Source: Solenopsis invicta
Taxonomy: Eukaryota > Arthropoda > Insecta > Hymenoptera > Formicidae
Direction: 5' to 3'
NCBI RefSeq assembly: GCF_016802725.1
Contig: NC_052665.1
Location: forward strand, 24,476,001-24,540,000
DNA: 64,000 nucleotides
This document shows, in pieces, positions 34,529-46,346 of the stretch (position 1 is its first letter; every line of letters begins with the position of its first letter). The notes below the pieces were generated by a model. That model saw nothing but the letters and a program-made list of their open reading frames with translations, was not told where the DNA came from and made no database searches. Both the position numbers and the translations under genes were made by a program.

Positions 34529-34579
34529 GTATGATATTTTTGTTAACTGATTCTAATTTACACAGTACAGAACATTTCA

Positions 34580-34745
34580 GCAATGTCTTAGCAACTTTTC
34601 AATGTCTCTGCAATGGTTGAAATATCTCAATGTTACTGCAATATCATTGAAACTGTAATGTTGCTGCAGTATTGTTGAAATGTTGTAACATTACAGCAAT
34701 GTTGTAAAATATCGTCACATTGCTGCAACATTGCTGAAATATTAT
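34580..34745. repeat. Degenerate GCAATGTTGAAA-type tandem tract in a short intron
   Basis: Around a dozen imperfect repeats of CAATGTTGCTGCAATAT / TTGTAACATTGC within the 295-bp intron 34529-34823. ORFs run through it on both strands because of the repeat periodicity. Confidence 0.6.
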
Positions 34746-34823
34746 GTTTTATTCTGTGCTCTATGAGAAGAATGAGACGCATTTCTAACATATATGTATA
34801 ATATTTATATTGTATATTTTTAG

Positions 34824-35030
34824 AGGGATTGCGTAATTTGGCTAGACAAGTTAATGAAGAAAATACTCGATTGCGGTCTTGCAAGGAACTTGTTGCAGAA
34901 TCATACAAATATTTTGAATCGTTATCGGATATTGCAACTGAAATATCATTAGCTACTGCTCTTGTCAACATATGTCAAGCATTAATGAAACATTCTGAGA
35001 CTTATGTTCAAGAATATAAGGGTAAACATG
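34824..35030 (+). CDS. FANCD2: FANCD2 exon (LREGLRNLA...YKYFESL block)
   Basis: The acceptor TGTATATTTTTAG ends at 34823 and the donor CATG|GTAAGT at 35031. The first two bases complete Glu after LLR, giving LLREGLRNLARQVN. It continues LRSCKELVAESYKYFESL and ALVNICQALMKHSETYVQ. This corresponds to the vertebrate LLYSALHVLSSRL helix, the PLEELLSQSVHYLQNF helix and the RLLMVILEKS helix. It ends in phase 1. Confidence 0.9.
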
Positions 35031-35075
35031 GTAAGTGTTGCTAGTAAGATACGATCTTACAAAAATCACTTACTT

Positions 35076-36463
35076 TGTTCTCTCTACTTTGAGTTAAGAT
35101 TTTTACTACAGATTAAGGTCTATCTCTAGATGCATTTTGGTTGGGTTTGACATTTGCAAGTTTCATAGGAAATCTATTGTTTTGCATTGCGATGCTGTTT
35201 ATAAATGGCCTCAAATTATCAGTACTACTTTGGCAGTGCATTTTGGGGAAATGCAACAATTTGTTTTTGTTACTGTTTGTACACGTCACAAGTACTAGGT
35301 GTTTTTTTTTATGTTTGTTGTTGTATGCCGTTACTTTCTGCGATTCTCATCGATTCTTTTGGTCTCTCCATCATTCCCATTTTTTTCATGGCTGATTATC
35401 TTCAATTTCTGGCGAATCTTTTGTCAAGACGAGAAGTCAGCGTTTCCGTCGGATTATCGACCAGACCACTGTCATCGCGATGATGTGTTTGAAAGAGCGG
35501 ATCAATGTAACCAAGCTCAAGATTCGATAATTTTGTTCTCAGCACCAACACGTGCGAAAAAAAAATGATAGAATGCAGTTACGTAAGCAAATCGGCAGCA
35601 CGTCCCTTAAAATGCATTGCCAAAGTAGCTGTGATAATTTGGCGCCATTCACAAATAGCACCGCAATGCAAAGCAATAGGCTCTTTTTTTATAATTGGGG
35701 AATGCGTTATGCATTTCCGTGTTCTGTGGCCACAGAACACAAGGTATGTGAGGCTCCCGACCTATTAATCTTACCTAACTCCCGCCCTCCTCCCTTTTTT
35801 TATTTTTAGTTGGGAAACACCTTTATGGGTCTCCGCACTTGTGGGGGGTATGACAGGATGCGGGGTATGTGAGACTCTCCGACCTAAGCGTGGCCGGCAT
35901 ACTCACTAAAACCCAACTTTTTCCGGCATCTGGGCTCGGGACGGATCACGGGATCGAACTAAGCATGCACCGCGATCCGTCCTAGCCCAAACGGGTCCCC
36001 GCCCGAGGGCAGGAACCCCCCTCCGGAGTTAGCGGCCAGAACTCGACCGAAGTCAAGCCCCAGCCGCCCGAACCGGAACGCCGTCGGACCCCCTTGGGAG
36101 AGGGCCCTAGGTACGCACTCCCGCGTCCCAAGCCCCGAGACGGGTCAGCCGGGCAACTACCCCGCCGCTGATTCCGCCCGAGGCGTACCTCCTCAACGGT
36201 GGGGAGGGTAGGACCCTCTGTCCGGTCTAGCCGGCGCTGTGAGGGTCCCCCCTTTCCACCGTTCCTTCTCAGCTCGGCTCAAACCCTCCCGAGGGTGGGG
36301 AGCATGTGTGAGCCATCGCGCCGGCTGCCTCCCCCCGACACCGACACCGACGTAGTCGATGCCGATACCGGGGGAATCTTACCTAACCTAATCTAACCTA
36401 GCCAGAATGCATCTAGGAATAGGTCTTAATCTATGGTAAAAATTTTAGCTCCAAGTAGAGGGG
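35076..36463. mobile_element. Fold-back element with right arm split by a retro-insertion
   Basis: The left arm 35076-35265 (CTACTTTGAGTTAAGATTTT, GATTAAGGTCTATCTCTAGA, TTTTGCATTGCGATGCTGTT) is mirrored by 36463-36388 and then, after the GC-rich insertion, by 35757-35600. The core, 35270-35600, carries several short frames with no recognised domain. It starts 45 bp after a FANCD2 exon. Confidence 0.75.
35780..36374 (-). mobile_element. GC-rich retro-insertion related to 25249-25581
   Basis: A 13-bp direct duplication AATCTTACCTAAC flanks it (35767-35779 and 36375-36387). A T-rich tract at 35795-35812 is consistent with a minus-strand tail, though 15 pyrimidines separate it from the border. 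The blocks GTATGTGAGACTCT and CATACTCACTAAAACC are shared with the insertion at 25249, pointing to a common 3' end. No recognisable ORF. Confidence 0.7.
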
Positions 36464-36465
36464 AC

Positions 36466-37245
36466 AAAACACGGACTTAGAAATAGAATAACTTATAGGG
36501 GTGAAGCACGTTTGCAACTGGGGGGAGGGGGGGCGCCATGTTGGTTTCAAAGATCGCACACATTAAAACATGTACAGTGTATGTGTGAAATAAACAGTAC
36601 AGAATAATAAAGTTTAAATTTTGTTAATCTTTTATATTAAATTTTTCTTCAATTATTTAATAACATATAATACATTTAGCAATGTAATAAGCTAATATAA
36701 CAAACATATTAAATAATATTTTACATATAAAAACGAACTAAAAAATAAACTCTGATTAAAATAAAAAATAATAATTTAAAATAATTTTTTTTTGCTTCAA
36801 TTAAATAAAATATCAACAAACACATACATCAATAGTATCAACAAAGTAAATACTTTTTTATATTAATAAAAATAAAATATTACGTATTAATAAGATTAAT
36901 ATAATTTTTTACCTATGGAAACTCATTTTTATATTTTGTTTTAATATTATCTAAAATTTGTTTTTATATTTGTCTAAAGAATTTGTCGTGAAACATCCTG
37001 GTACTGTGCATTTTACTATTTTTATTTTTAAAGAGTGAATTAACGTTGATGAATAAGACGAATGAGTTCGAGTATCTAACTTAACTTTATAGCTGTCACA
37101 CTAACACAGCGCAAACGGAATGTCACTGATACATATCTATGTATGTTTTTTGAAACTAATATGGCGGAGAACGGTTTTCCTTACATGTCTGAGAGAACAC
37201 CCTCTCTTGCTTAAAGTAGGATTTTATGCTCCGTCTCTTTATTTC
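36466..37245. mobile_element. Diverged inverted-repeat element
   Basis: CTTAGAAATAGAATAAC and CGCCATGTTGGTTTCAAA at 36470-36585 are mirrored at 37130-37245 (CTTAGAAATAAAGAGAC and CGCCATATTAGTTTCAAA on the other strand). The loop is AT-rich and non-coding. A G-run of about 18 bases lies in the left arm. Confidence 0.65.
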
Positions 37246-37354
37246 TAAGTTTGTGGGACAAAATAATTGGTTTACTTGTAAGTTTGCTTTAAATAAAACC
37301 TGAAGAAGACACACTTAATTTTTTTTTTTTTTAATTCTACTAGAGAGTTTTTAA

Positions 37355-37578
37355 CTCTAGAACATATTATAGAGTCTGGAAGACTTCACTTTTTATAAAA
37401 TTTTGATTGCTTACCGTATGAAGACGGAATGAGAAAAAAAGCTCAGGTTGAGGGGAAGTGGCTTTGAAGTCTTTATTATTGATCGCTATGGTTGATCAAC
37501 TTTATTATTGAACTAGAGTTTAAACGGCACGGAAGAAAAGTTTTGTTCCGCCGGTACGGTGTGTTTTAGGTCGAGCTC
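37355..37578 (+). mobile_element. Diverged piggyBac-like MITE copy
   Basis: Shares GAGTCTGGAAGAC, GATTGCTTACCGTATGAAGACGGAATGAG-type, TGATCAACTTT and AACGGCACGG blocks with the TTAA family. TTAA lies at 37351-37354 and 37579-37582, but the terminal CCCTTAAACACA is eroded. Confidence 0.65.
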
Positions 37579-37599
37579 TTAAAATTCTATTAAATTAAA

Positions 37600-39035
37600 T
37601 TAAATTAAATTCTATTAATATAGTATAGTATAAAAATGAAATTTTGAAAACTTTGTTCAATAGAGTTTTTAGAAACAGAATTGAAAGACTGTTATATAGA
37701 GTTTTTAAATAATAGAAAAGATCATAATTATTCTAAAATAATAATATGTCAAGAAAGGAACTATAAAGAGATGACGCACAGTAATTGATGCATAGATTTA
37801 ATGAAACAATTAGTGAAAATTTAAAACATGTTCCAGAATTATAATATGCGACATTACAATCGAAATTGCTCTGTTAATGTATTTAATGTAAACATAGCAA
37901 AAAGAAATGAACAAAAGATAGTCAATAAGTCAGAAATTTAACATTAGTTTGCCATATCAGAAGGGTACGACCCTATATTGCTTTTTTACATTGCAGTAAC
38001 TTTTTTTATAATATAATTTAAAGAATTAGATTGAGATTTTAAAAAATTTAAACCATTTATAGATAGATTAATTCTGCAACATTTTTTTAATCTTGTATTA
38101 TTTTCTAGTATTATTCTCAACGTGGAAGTGCATGAAACTTTAAAAATGATGTTTGCCTCGTATGACTAAGTTGTAAATTTTTGGCGTTTTGAATATACTT
38201 TTATTGGCTGTTAGAGAGTATAAGAATAAATGCGTAAAATTATAGAATTAAAAAAGAATTATTTTAATATTATGTATATATATTATAGTTCGATAAAGAA
38301 TACATTTTTTTCCCTTGCTCTAATTCTTTATAAACATTTTCAAAATAGTGCATTTTAAATCTTGAGTTAATTGATGTGAAGCGGCAGCGCTCAATACAAT
38401 GTTAATTAAAATTTTATTTAAAATTATACATTGAAATAATTAAAAAATATGTAAATAATAATGTAAGCATGCATCTTACTCGTTAAAAATAAGAAAGCGT
38501 GACATTAAATACTTTTAATGAGTAGCGCTTTGTAGAGGTCATCAAACGATTAATTATTGGAGGTTGTGTCTATGAAGATTTTTTATTAAGATGACAAGAT
38601 GTACAACATATTAAATTTTCATTTAATTCCAACGAATTCCAATTTCCATAAAGATTATGCTGGGTCCTTTATAAATAAAAATATGGATTTATTATTTTGT
38701 CCTAAATTGTTTTACTCAATAGTGATATTATCTTAAAATTACGTAAATAACGATATATAATTTTATTTTTTATTGGGATAAATTTAAAATTAAATTATTT
38801 TTATTTAGATAATTATAAGTTATTTAAACGCAACATTAATAATTCACTTATGTATTGTATTGGAACTTGTTTTAACTACGGTTTGTTTTACTTAATCTGC
38901 ATATAGATTATCGTATTTACTTCTTATAGCTCTTTTTTTGACATGTTTTAGAGTTTTTAAAAAGTTAAAGAAATGATGGGAGCTGCATTCAGGTATCTTA
39001 TTGAATACTACAAAAATTTTTATAAATTTTTTGTT
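37600..39035. other. AT-rich intron DNA, no feature recognised
   Basis: Starts with a short (ATTAA)n run; otherwise no ORF, repeat pair or motif was seen. Confidence 0.5.
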
Positions 39036-39048
39036 ATATTTATTTTAG

Positions 39049-39337
39049 CAAAATTAGCGTATGGATTTCTTTGTCTGGAATGGCCAAATGATAAGCATAC
39101 TGGTCCTCAATATAAATTATCCATTATTCAATTATTAAGTAACTGGTTGGATAACGAACCATCGCCATTAGACACAGTGACGTCAGTTTTGGAATGGTTA
39201 CCAGATGATATCTGCAATTTTGAAAGTTTGTTAATGAGAATACCTTCTGTGAAGAGAAATATTTTTCACTTGTTATATAAAAAACTATTTGACAGTTTAA
39301 CTAAAGGTATTAACATATCGTTGTTAACCGTCAACTC
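39049..39337 (+). CDS. FANCD2: FANCD2 exon (GFLCLEWP block)
   Basis: The acceptor TATTTATTTTAG ends at 39048 and the donor AACTC|GTAAGT at 39338. It completes Ala after KH, then reads KLAYGFLCLEWPNDKHTG, YKLSIIQLLSNWLDNEPSPL and SVLEWLPDD, ending INISLLTVN. Human FANCD2 has LARQFLCRVWPSGDKEKSN, the DQLHALLCIYLEHTESIL helix and a TRHTFVVFFRVMM helix matching the VKRNIFHLLYKKLF seen here. A weaker donor at 39307 exists, but phase favours 39338. Confidence 0.92.
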
Positions 39338-39339
39338 GT

Positions 39340-40335
39340 AAGTATCATTTTATTAATTTTTCTTTTGAAATGTAGAAATGAAATTTTGTTTAAAAAAGTA
39401 TTTAACTAATTTTATATTAGAACAATAGTAGACTTTTTAAGGCTTTTAGTCACTTATTGCATCAAATACATAAAACTTTTGTTTAGTATACTTAAATGTG
39501 AATATTTTTTAGTAGAACATTTATAATCAACGAAATAGATTTATAAAATATATCAAAAGTTTTTTTTGTGTTTCAGTAATTAATAAATATTTAAATATTT
39601 GAAATTAAATTATGTTATAAATAAAATGTGAAACAATCCAAAAGCACAGAGATTCAAAAAGAATGAAAAAAGAATGTTGGCTTATGTCGTCAATTCATTG
39701 TTTATTTTGAGATGCAAAAGAATTCTTTTTTTGATAAAAGTTCTTTTTACATCTGAAAATGTATTTTGAATTGATGACCTAAGTCTAAATTATTTTTGAA
39801 CTGTGCAATCTGGGAGGTTATAGTGACAGTTTGTTGAATTGAATTAAATATAATTTTATTCTATTCTGAAATATACAGAGAGTTTTTGATACATTGTATT
39901 TTACAAAAGTGTTCTATCAAATGCAAATATTGTTTTAATGAAAAATATTTTTATTTTAATATATTTTGTAAGAATTTTTATTGGTTTTTGCTTCTGGCGT
40001 CAATTGAAATATCGGTGATGAATAGTTAGAAGTCTTAACTTTAAGAATAAATTTACGATTAATAAAGAGGCATTCCTGAATGTTTCAACCAGTTTCCTTT
40101 GAATAAATTTCTAATAATGAAACTCGTTATGTGCTATACAATAAGAAAAGAATATAAATGGCCAAGTAGCGAGCAAAGGAAACGTTTAATCTGTATAAAT
40201 TATAATTTAGTTTCTAATAAATTTAGTATAAGTACGAAAATGTTTTGGTTATACTTAGTTTTTATCAACGTTAATAGTCAATCACTAATATACCAATTCA
40301 TACAATTACATTGTATGAATATTTAACTACAGGCG
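39340..40335. other. AT-rich intron DNA, no feature recognised
   Basis: Start of the 20,282-bp intron. A small reading frame at 40099-40326 has no recognised domain and is probably chance. Confidence 0.45.
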
Positions 40336-40389
40336 CAAAAATATTAATGATTTTACGTTAGATAAAACTGACAAGGGAACTGTTACGGG

Positions 40390-40760
40390 TGTCCAGCACC
40401 GATTTGATTTTTCTTGAAATATGTTGTTAAACACGAAAATCTAAGCGACTCATATTTTTTCATATTGGCGGAATCTCATGTTTAGGGGGTGAAGCACTCT
40501 TTAAAAAAAAAACGGTATTTCTCTTTCGGGGTGAATATCATCGAAAGAAGAAGAGACAGAAAAAAATTTGTTAACAAAAGTTGTACGGTTTAAAGAATAC
40601 TTTAAAGTTGTAGAGAAAAAAAATTTGTTTTGTTTAACAAAATACCCTCACCACTCAAAGTTTTTTTCAAAGTTGTCAAATTTTATTATATATGGTTGTA
40701 TTTGGAAAAAAGTACCTTTAAGGCTCCTAACTTCTCAACCAAGAACTCCGTGTTGACGGT
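40390..40760. repeat. Single arm related to the 26768 and 47401 fold-back families
   Basis: TTTAGGGGGTGAAGCACTC, then the AAAAAAACGGTATTTC and GAGACAGAAAAAAATTTG order of blocks is shared with the arms at 26870-26960 and 47570-47640. No mirrored partner nearby. Confidence 0.5.
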
Positions 40761-41199
40761 AGCGACATTCCGTCGCGGACAAAATTAGAACTAATACACG
40801 TGAAACGTGACAGATTGACGATGAAATGTTATCGTGCATGTTATTTCGTTATTATGTGTTTCATTGTAAAAATGTGACTTGTCTCGTATTTACCAAATTC
40901 GTAAAAATGGACCGCGAGTAAAGTTTCTTTGAATTTTATACATAAAAGTACATTTTTTACTCCTTTCAATAGCTATCCGTGTGTTTTCCTGTCTGAATAG
41001 GCGTCACTTTACGTGCTTTTTACGATTATTTACTGACTGTTAGGCGGAAAAAGAATAGTGCTTTGAATTGTTAACGAATAAAAACATACAGGATTCTAGG
41101 GATTGGAATTCAAAGAAAAAAAGACCAATATCTCAAAGGCGAATTTATTACAGCGGTACAGTTTGTTTTAACGTTCACGTTTTTCATTTTTAATAATAA

Positions 41200-42278
41200 G
41201 ATATACAAATAAATTGGTGTTTCTATGGGCTCACCGTTAGCACCGGTAATTGCAGACATAGTGATGCAAGACTTGGAGTCTAAAGTTCTGAATAACATAA
41301 AAGTAGTTTTACCGTTTTACGTACGCTATGTGGACGATATCGCTTTGGCGGCACTCACCGAAGCGGTTGATAATATTCTAAATGAATTTAACGAATACCA
41401 CAACCATCTACAATTTACTATCGAACGGAAAAAGAAACGTAGCCTCAATTTTTTGGATACCTTAATTAGAGTTGAAAACAACACCTTACATACTGACTGG
41501 TTCCATAAAGACACCTTCTCAGATAGATACTTATTATCATACTATTCACATCACTCATTTAGCCAAAAAATAGGAACCATTTATAGCATGGTGGATCGGG
41601 CTTTGTTATTATCATATCTCCAATACCATAAGAAGAATCTAGAATTTTGCATTAACACTTTACTTGATAACGGCTACTCAATGGAGTTGATTTTTAACAA
41701 AATCAACATGAGAATCAAGAAATTGATTAACACGAAATTAAATAACAGAGATTCAGGATCTAATCGACGTGCCGGACACGCTCGTGGAAAGAAAAAAGTT
41801 TTTGGTCTTCCCGTACATAAAAGATGTGTCTGAAAAAATATCTACATCTCTGAATAAAGATATAATTAGGCTAGGTTTCAGATATATAAATAAGTTAAAT
41901 AAGTTTGTTAAAGCACACAAAGATAAGAACATAAAAACAGAATGTAACAACGTTGTCTATAAATTAAATTGTAATGATTGTAACGCTTCGTACGTAGGAC
42001 AAACGAAAAGAAAACTAAAAACAAGAATTAAAGAACATGTAAACAACATTAAACTCGAAACAGCGAAAATATCTGTTATTAGCGACACAGAGTATATCGG
42101 AGTCATTATTTGATTGGGAAAATGTTAAAATCCTTGATTTTGAAACAAATTATTATAAACGTTTGATTTCTAAAATGATACACATTAATAAACAAAAAAA
42201 TGGTCTTAATCAAAAAACAAATACGGAGCTGTTAGATGATTGTTACAACACTATTTTGAATAAACTGGTCGATATGTA
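41200..42278 (+). pseudogene. Penelope-like element, 5'-truncated and frameshifted
   Basis: The remnant opens inside a reverse transcriptase: GVSMGSPLAPVIADIVMQ, FYVRYVDDIALAA with the catalytic YVDD, and KKRSLNFLDTLI. A frameshift at about 41780-41830 moves to a second frame containing CNDCNASYVGQTKRKLKTR, which fits a GIY-YIG nuclease with an ASYVGQT-type core and the KTRIKEH helix. A second frameshift near 42090 leads to LFDWENVKILDFETNYYKR and KQKNGLNQKT, ending at TAG 42276-42278. RT plus C-terminal GIY-YIG in this order defines Penelope-like elements. The 5' part of the RT is missing, so the copy is dead. Confidence 0.9.
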
Positions 42279-42284
42279 GCAAAG

Positions 42285-43255
42285 AAAGAATAGGGAATAT
42301 AATTATAAACAGTGAAATATCTAACTTAGACGCAGGCTCCGCAACACCAAAAGTGTTCAGTCTCCCTTGTCACGCCGATCAATACAGATCGATTGTTATG
42401 CGTAAGTTATAAGCGATTAGCGTTAAACATGCCTTACAACGACTTTAACGACGTACCGTAAGTTTCAACTATCTACACAAAATATGTAATTTGATTGACA
42501 CGGATTTTGTAAAAAACGCTCGTAATGGCTATTTTTAATTTTTATTTTTATTTTTTTTTATTTTTTAAAGTATTAGCGGTTAAAAGTCAATTAATTTGCA
42601 TGAATCGTATAACAAGAAGAGAGATGTCGACCGAATTTTTTGACATGATTTGTTTCGCGAATTGAAAATCGACGAAGCAATTATAGAAGTTTTGGACCAT
42701 GCCCAGATAACAAAATGCATAGTGAGTTCATGGAGCGCGCATTCCGTGCGGATTATTTGCACGGTGTGAGCTCACGGTATCCGACAGATGCGTCATCATA
42801 TGAGAATCATATTGGTCGCACGCGTGCGGTACTTATGCGTGCGAGCGATATGAACCTTAAATGCGTTCTCCAAATGAGACTTATATTACTCGCATGCATA
42901 CATACGGCATTCAAAAATTCTAATCATTGCCCATTTTTTTCACGTCCCAATCAGTACATAATATTTAAAAAATGTTTTTAAATTTTTTACAATAAAGTTT
43001 TTCAAAAATGTTAAAATTAATGGATTCATGCCCTTTTGTACATTAAACACATTTTTTTTAAATATTGAAATTTTTTTCTTAAGAATTCTTTTTCCCAAAC
43101 TTCCATGCGTTCACCCATTCAAGTTGCGACCACGGTGAACGTTGCTTGATCTCTGTGATCGCTGCAAACCCATCCCTCGTGATGATCTGTAAACACTTTA
43201 TGCTAATACTTATACATCACTGATAGATCAGGTCAATTTATGTTATCGAAAAGAC
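42285..43255. other. Intron DNA, no feature recognised
   Basis: The segment at 42690-42860 is GC-richer. A short CCCAGATAACAAAATGC...GTGAGTTCATGG string near 42702-42730 is mirrored at 46109-46132, hinting at a dispersed repeat of unknown kind. Confidence 0.4.
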
Positions 43256-43262
43256 GAAATAT

Positions 43263-43852
43263 ATATAAGGTGTCTAAAAAAAAGGGTCACATATTTTGAT
43301 AGCAGGTAGTATTAAAACAAGAAGAAAAAGTTTAATTAATGTGGGTTCTAAAACTAATATCTTCAAAGATACAAGTTATTTTATTATTTGAGCTCTTTGT
43401 CATTTTCTTATTAGTCGTGTCATCTTTAGAATGTAATGAACAAAGGAATAGGGGAGAGTGGGTTATAATGGGGTTATCTTTTTTCTAGGTGCCTTAAAAA
43501 ATAAAAAATAAACAAAGAGAGACGAGTCAGACGATTAATCTCGTACTGACGAACTCTCGTATAGCAACAGTAGTAAACAATCTTTTGTTTACTAGGGCTG
43601 CTCACATTCGTCAAGGCCTACGCAATGTCGTTTGACTTGTAGTATCTATTGCGAACCAAATGTTAAATATCAGGAGACACATTCTAAAGATGACACGACT
43701 AATAAAAAAATGATAAAGAGCTCAAATAACAAAATAGCTTGTATCTTTGAAGATATTAGTTTTAGGACCTATTTTAATTAGACCTTTTCTTCTTGTTTTG
43801 ATCAATACTACCTGCAAAATATGTGACCCTTTTTTTTAAACACCCTGTATAA
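43263..43852. mobile_element. Fold-back MITE, about 590 bp
   Basis: AAGGTGTCTAAAAAAAAGGG at the left mirrors CCCTTTTTTTTAAACACCCT at the right. The arms of about 175 bp include GATATTAGTTTTAGGACC and TTTAGAATGT / ACATTCTAAA. The loop, 43442-43679, is unique. Confidence 0.88.
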
Positions 43853-44299
43853 TTAAACTATATTATTTATATAACTATATATAATAAAATTAATTTTTTA
43901 CTGATTTTTATAGATGTTATTGAAACATTTTTTAAACAAATTTTAAAATCAATAATTAAAAAATAAATAGCTTAAATGTTAAATAAACAATAAGTAAACA
44001 TAATTTTATAGAGATGAAAAATAAATAAATAAATTAATATTATATAAACATTAAATAAATATTAATCAAACATTTAAAAAATACTTACTAAAATTATTTT
44101 TTAAATTAAATAATTCGTGAAAAATAAATACTTAACCAATATTAAATAAAGATTTAAAAAACGTTTATTTAAAAAAAATAAAAGAAATATTATTTATATA
44201 TTATTATATAAGGTACTTTATTCCTTGCGGAGTACACTGCGGACCTCCGCTCTGCTTACAAAATTTAAACATTTTATTTTTCGCATCCTATACAACACA

Positions 44300-44324
44300 T
44301 GAGAGAGAGAGAGAGAGAGAGAGA
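44300..44324. repeat. (GA)n microsatellite
   Basis: About 12 GA units at the left (3') end of the minus-strand LINE fragment. Confidence 0.9.
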
Positions 44325-44325
44325 A

Positions 44326-45340
44326 AAAGATCACTCATCCATCCATACATCTACACTCATTCTCCGGACCTCCGTTTCCGCCGCATTTTTCTCTCTTCCT
44401 TCCACACTCTCATCCACACCCAACCACCCTCCTCCCTCCCTCATCTCCTCTAATCTCCTCATCCAAATCTCTCCCTCCCCGTCCTCTCCCAAGACCTCCT
44501 CCACCATCTCCTGTCATCTCTTTTCAAGCCCCCAATTTGTGCATTCCTCCCATACGTGCTCCCAAGTTTCCATTCCCCCTCCACATATCCTATACTTCTT
44601 TTCCTTGTCCCCATCCCATTATCTATTCCCCATCATCCCGTCTACCAGCCTAAACTTCGCCGCTCTCTGCCATCTTTGCTCCTTCCATCTCTTCTTTAGG
44701 TACTTTGGCAGCCCCTTACCTTTCACTCTACCATATCATATGTTAAATCTAGAGCCCCTAATTTTCTCTCATCTTTCCTCCTCCTGCTACCTACTCTCTC
44801 TTGCCACTACTTCTTCCCCCCTCAGTTCTCCTCCCTCTCTCATCTTTTCTATCTCAATTAGGCTCCAGCTCTTCTCCTCATAAAAATCTCTCCTTTCCTC
44901 TTCCCATTTACCCATCACTTTTCCTACCTTCGCCCTCTTTCTTATTTCCTCCAAACACAACCTTGCTAGCTCTCCTCCCCCTCCTTCTCCCAGTTTCTTT
45001 TTATAGCTCCATGCCCTTAACCCTGCCCTCCCCCTTAACTTTTCTCTCTGCATTTCCTCTCTCACCATGTACCCCGGCGTATACCTACCAACCCCCAACA
45101 ATCCACTTCAAGAACCTGTCCTGTATCCTCTCTACCTTCTTTCTTTCCAGCCCCATATCTCTACTCCATATCCCATTACCGTCCAAACCAATCTGTCAAA
45201 CAACCATATCCTTCTCGACCAATCTTTTTCAAACTTCCTCTTTCCTATCCCCCACACTTTTCTCAACATCACTGCTCCCTTGATAACTCTCTCCTTTATA
45301 TGTTCTTTCTGACCCCCATTTGCCATCATTACATACCCAT
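44326..45340 (-). pseudogene. LINE ORF2 C-terminal fragment (thumb and CCHC-like knuckle)
   Basis: The minus strand is purine-rich and encodes, in order, VMGYGVEIWGWKERR, then GVGRYTPGYMVREEMQREKL, RGRAGLRAWSYKKKL, WEEERRDFYEEKSWSL and, near 44520-44600, YRICGGGMETWEHVWEECTN with the C-x2-C...H-x4-C arrangement. This is the region downstream of the reverse-transcriptase palm in a non-LTR family that I recognise from ant genomes (recall, not search). Several frameshifts break it. RT catalytic motifs are not present. The large plus-strand ORFs of Ser/Pro/Leu-rich composition (44299-44883, 44801-45283) are antisense shadows. Confidence 0.8.
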
Positions 45341-45790
45341 AAAAGAAATATTAAATAAATATTAAATTAATATTTAATAAATATTAAATTAATATTTTTG
45401 AAATTGTTGTTCCAAATGAAAAATTAATGTAAAATATATAATAAATTAATGTTAAATAAATGTTAAATTATTGTTTTTAGAAAATGTTTTTTAAATAAAA
45501 AATTAATGTGAAATAAATGTTAAATTAAAATTGAATAAATATTAAATTAATGTTTTTAAAAAATGTTTTTTTTTAATAAAAAAATAATGTGAAATAAATA
45601 TTAAATAAATGTGAAATAAACGTTAAATAAATATTTTCCCAAATCATTATTTTAAATATTTAATTAATGTAAAATAAATATTTAATAAATGTTTAATAAA
45701 TATTTTTGTTATAATGAATTATACAATGAAAAATTAATAATAAATAAATATTAAAAAAACATTAAAAAAATATTGTGTGCTGATTGGGGT

Positions 45791-46342
45791 ACTTTTAATA
45801 CATTATATTATATATCAATGTTTTTATTTTTTTATGATTTACAAGTAAAGATTAATAATATTATTATTGAGAATATTTTTAGTAAATTAGCATTAAAAGT
45901 ATTAAAAGCATAAAAAGTACTTGAAATAAATGCGCAAAGATTGGAAGTTTGTATAGTATTTTGTAAATTTATTAATTTAATATAATATATGGGAGGGTTT
46001 TGTTTGATCACGTTGCGATTGATCACATCGTGCCTCCATCACATTGTGAGGACATTTTGACGCACTTTTGCATACACAGTGTGATTATCACGTTGTGAGA
46101 ATAACATGAACTCACGAATTGTTATCTGGGTGGACTTTAAATCCCGGACTAATGTATTTAAGAGCTTCAGGTTGTTTTGAAAATTTTGTTTGCGTTTTGC
46201 GTCAATAATGTAAGAAATTCACACTCTGAAGAAGACTCCGTAAAGTCGAAACGTTTATGTCTCAAATTAATAAATAATGGTTATAAGTTATACAAACACT
46301 TACACTTTTTTGCTCGTCTTACTGGCCTTTTCAAATAGTTGT
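45791..46342. other. Intron DNA, no feature recognised
   Basis: No ORF. Contains several ATCACRTTGTGA-like short inverted motifs at 46010-46100. Confidence 0.4.
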
Positions 46343-46346
46343 TTAA

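Larger units (their letters stand above)
43860..45790. repeat. A/T-only minisatellite-like tract, split by a LINE
   Basis: 43860-44220 and 45340-45790 consist almost wholly of imperfect TTAAATAAATATTAAA-type units. The CT-rich LINE fragment (44326-45340) lies between them, so a single tract seems to have been interrupted. Confidence 0.65.

Noticed and set aside
44299..45283. Large Ser/Pro/Leu-rich plus-strand ORFs
   Set aside because: They are the complement of a purine-rich LINE ORF whose minus-strand motifs (GYGVEIWGWK, CGG...WEHVWEEC) are recognisable.
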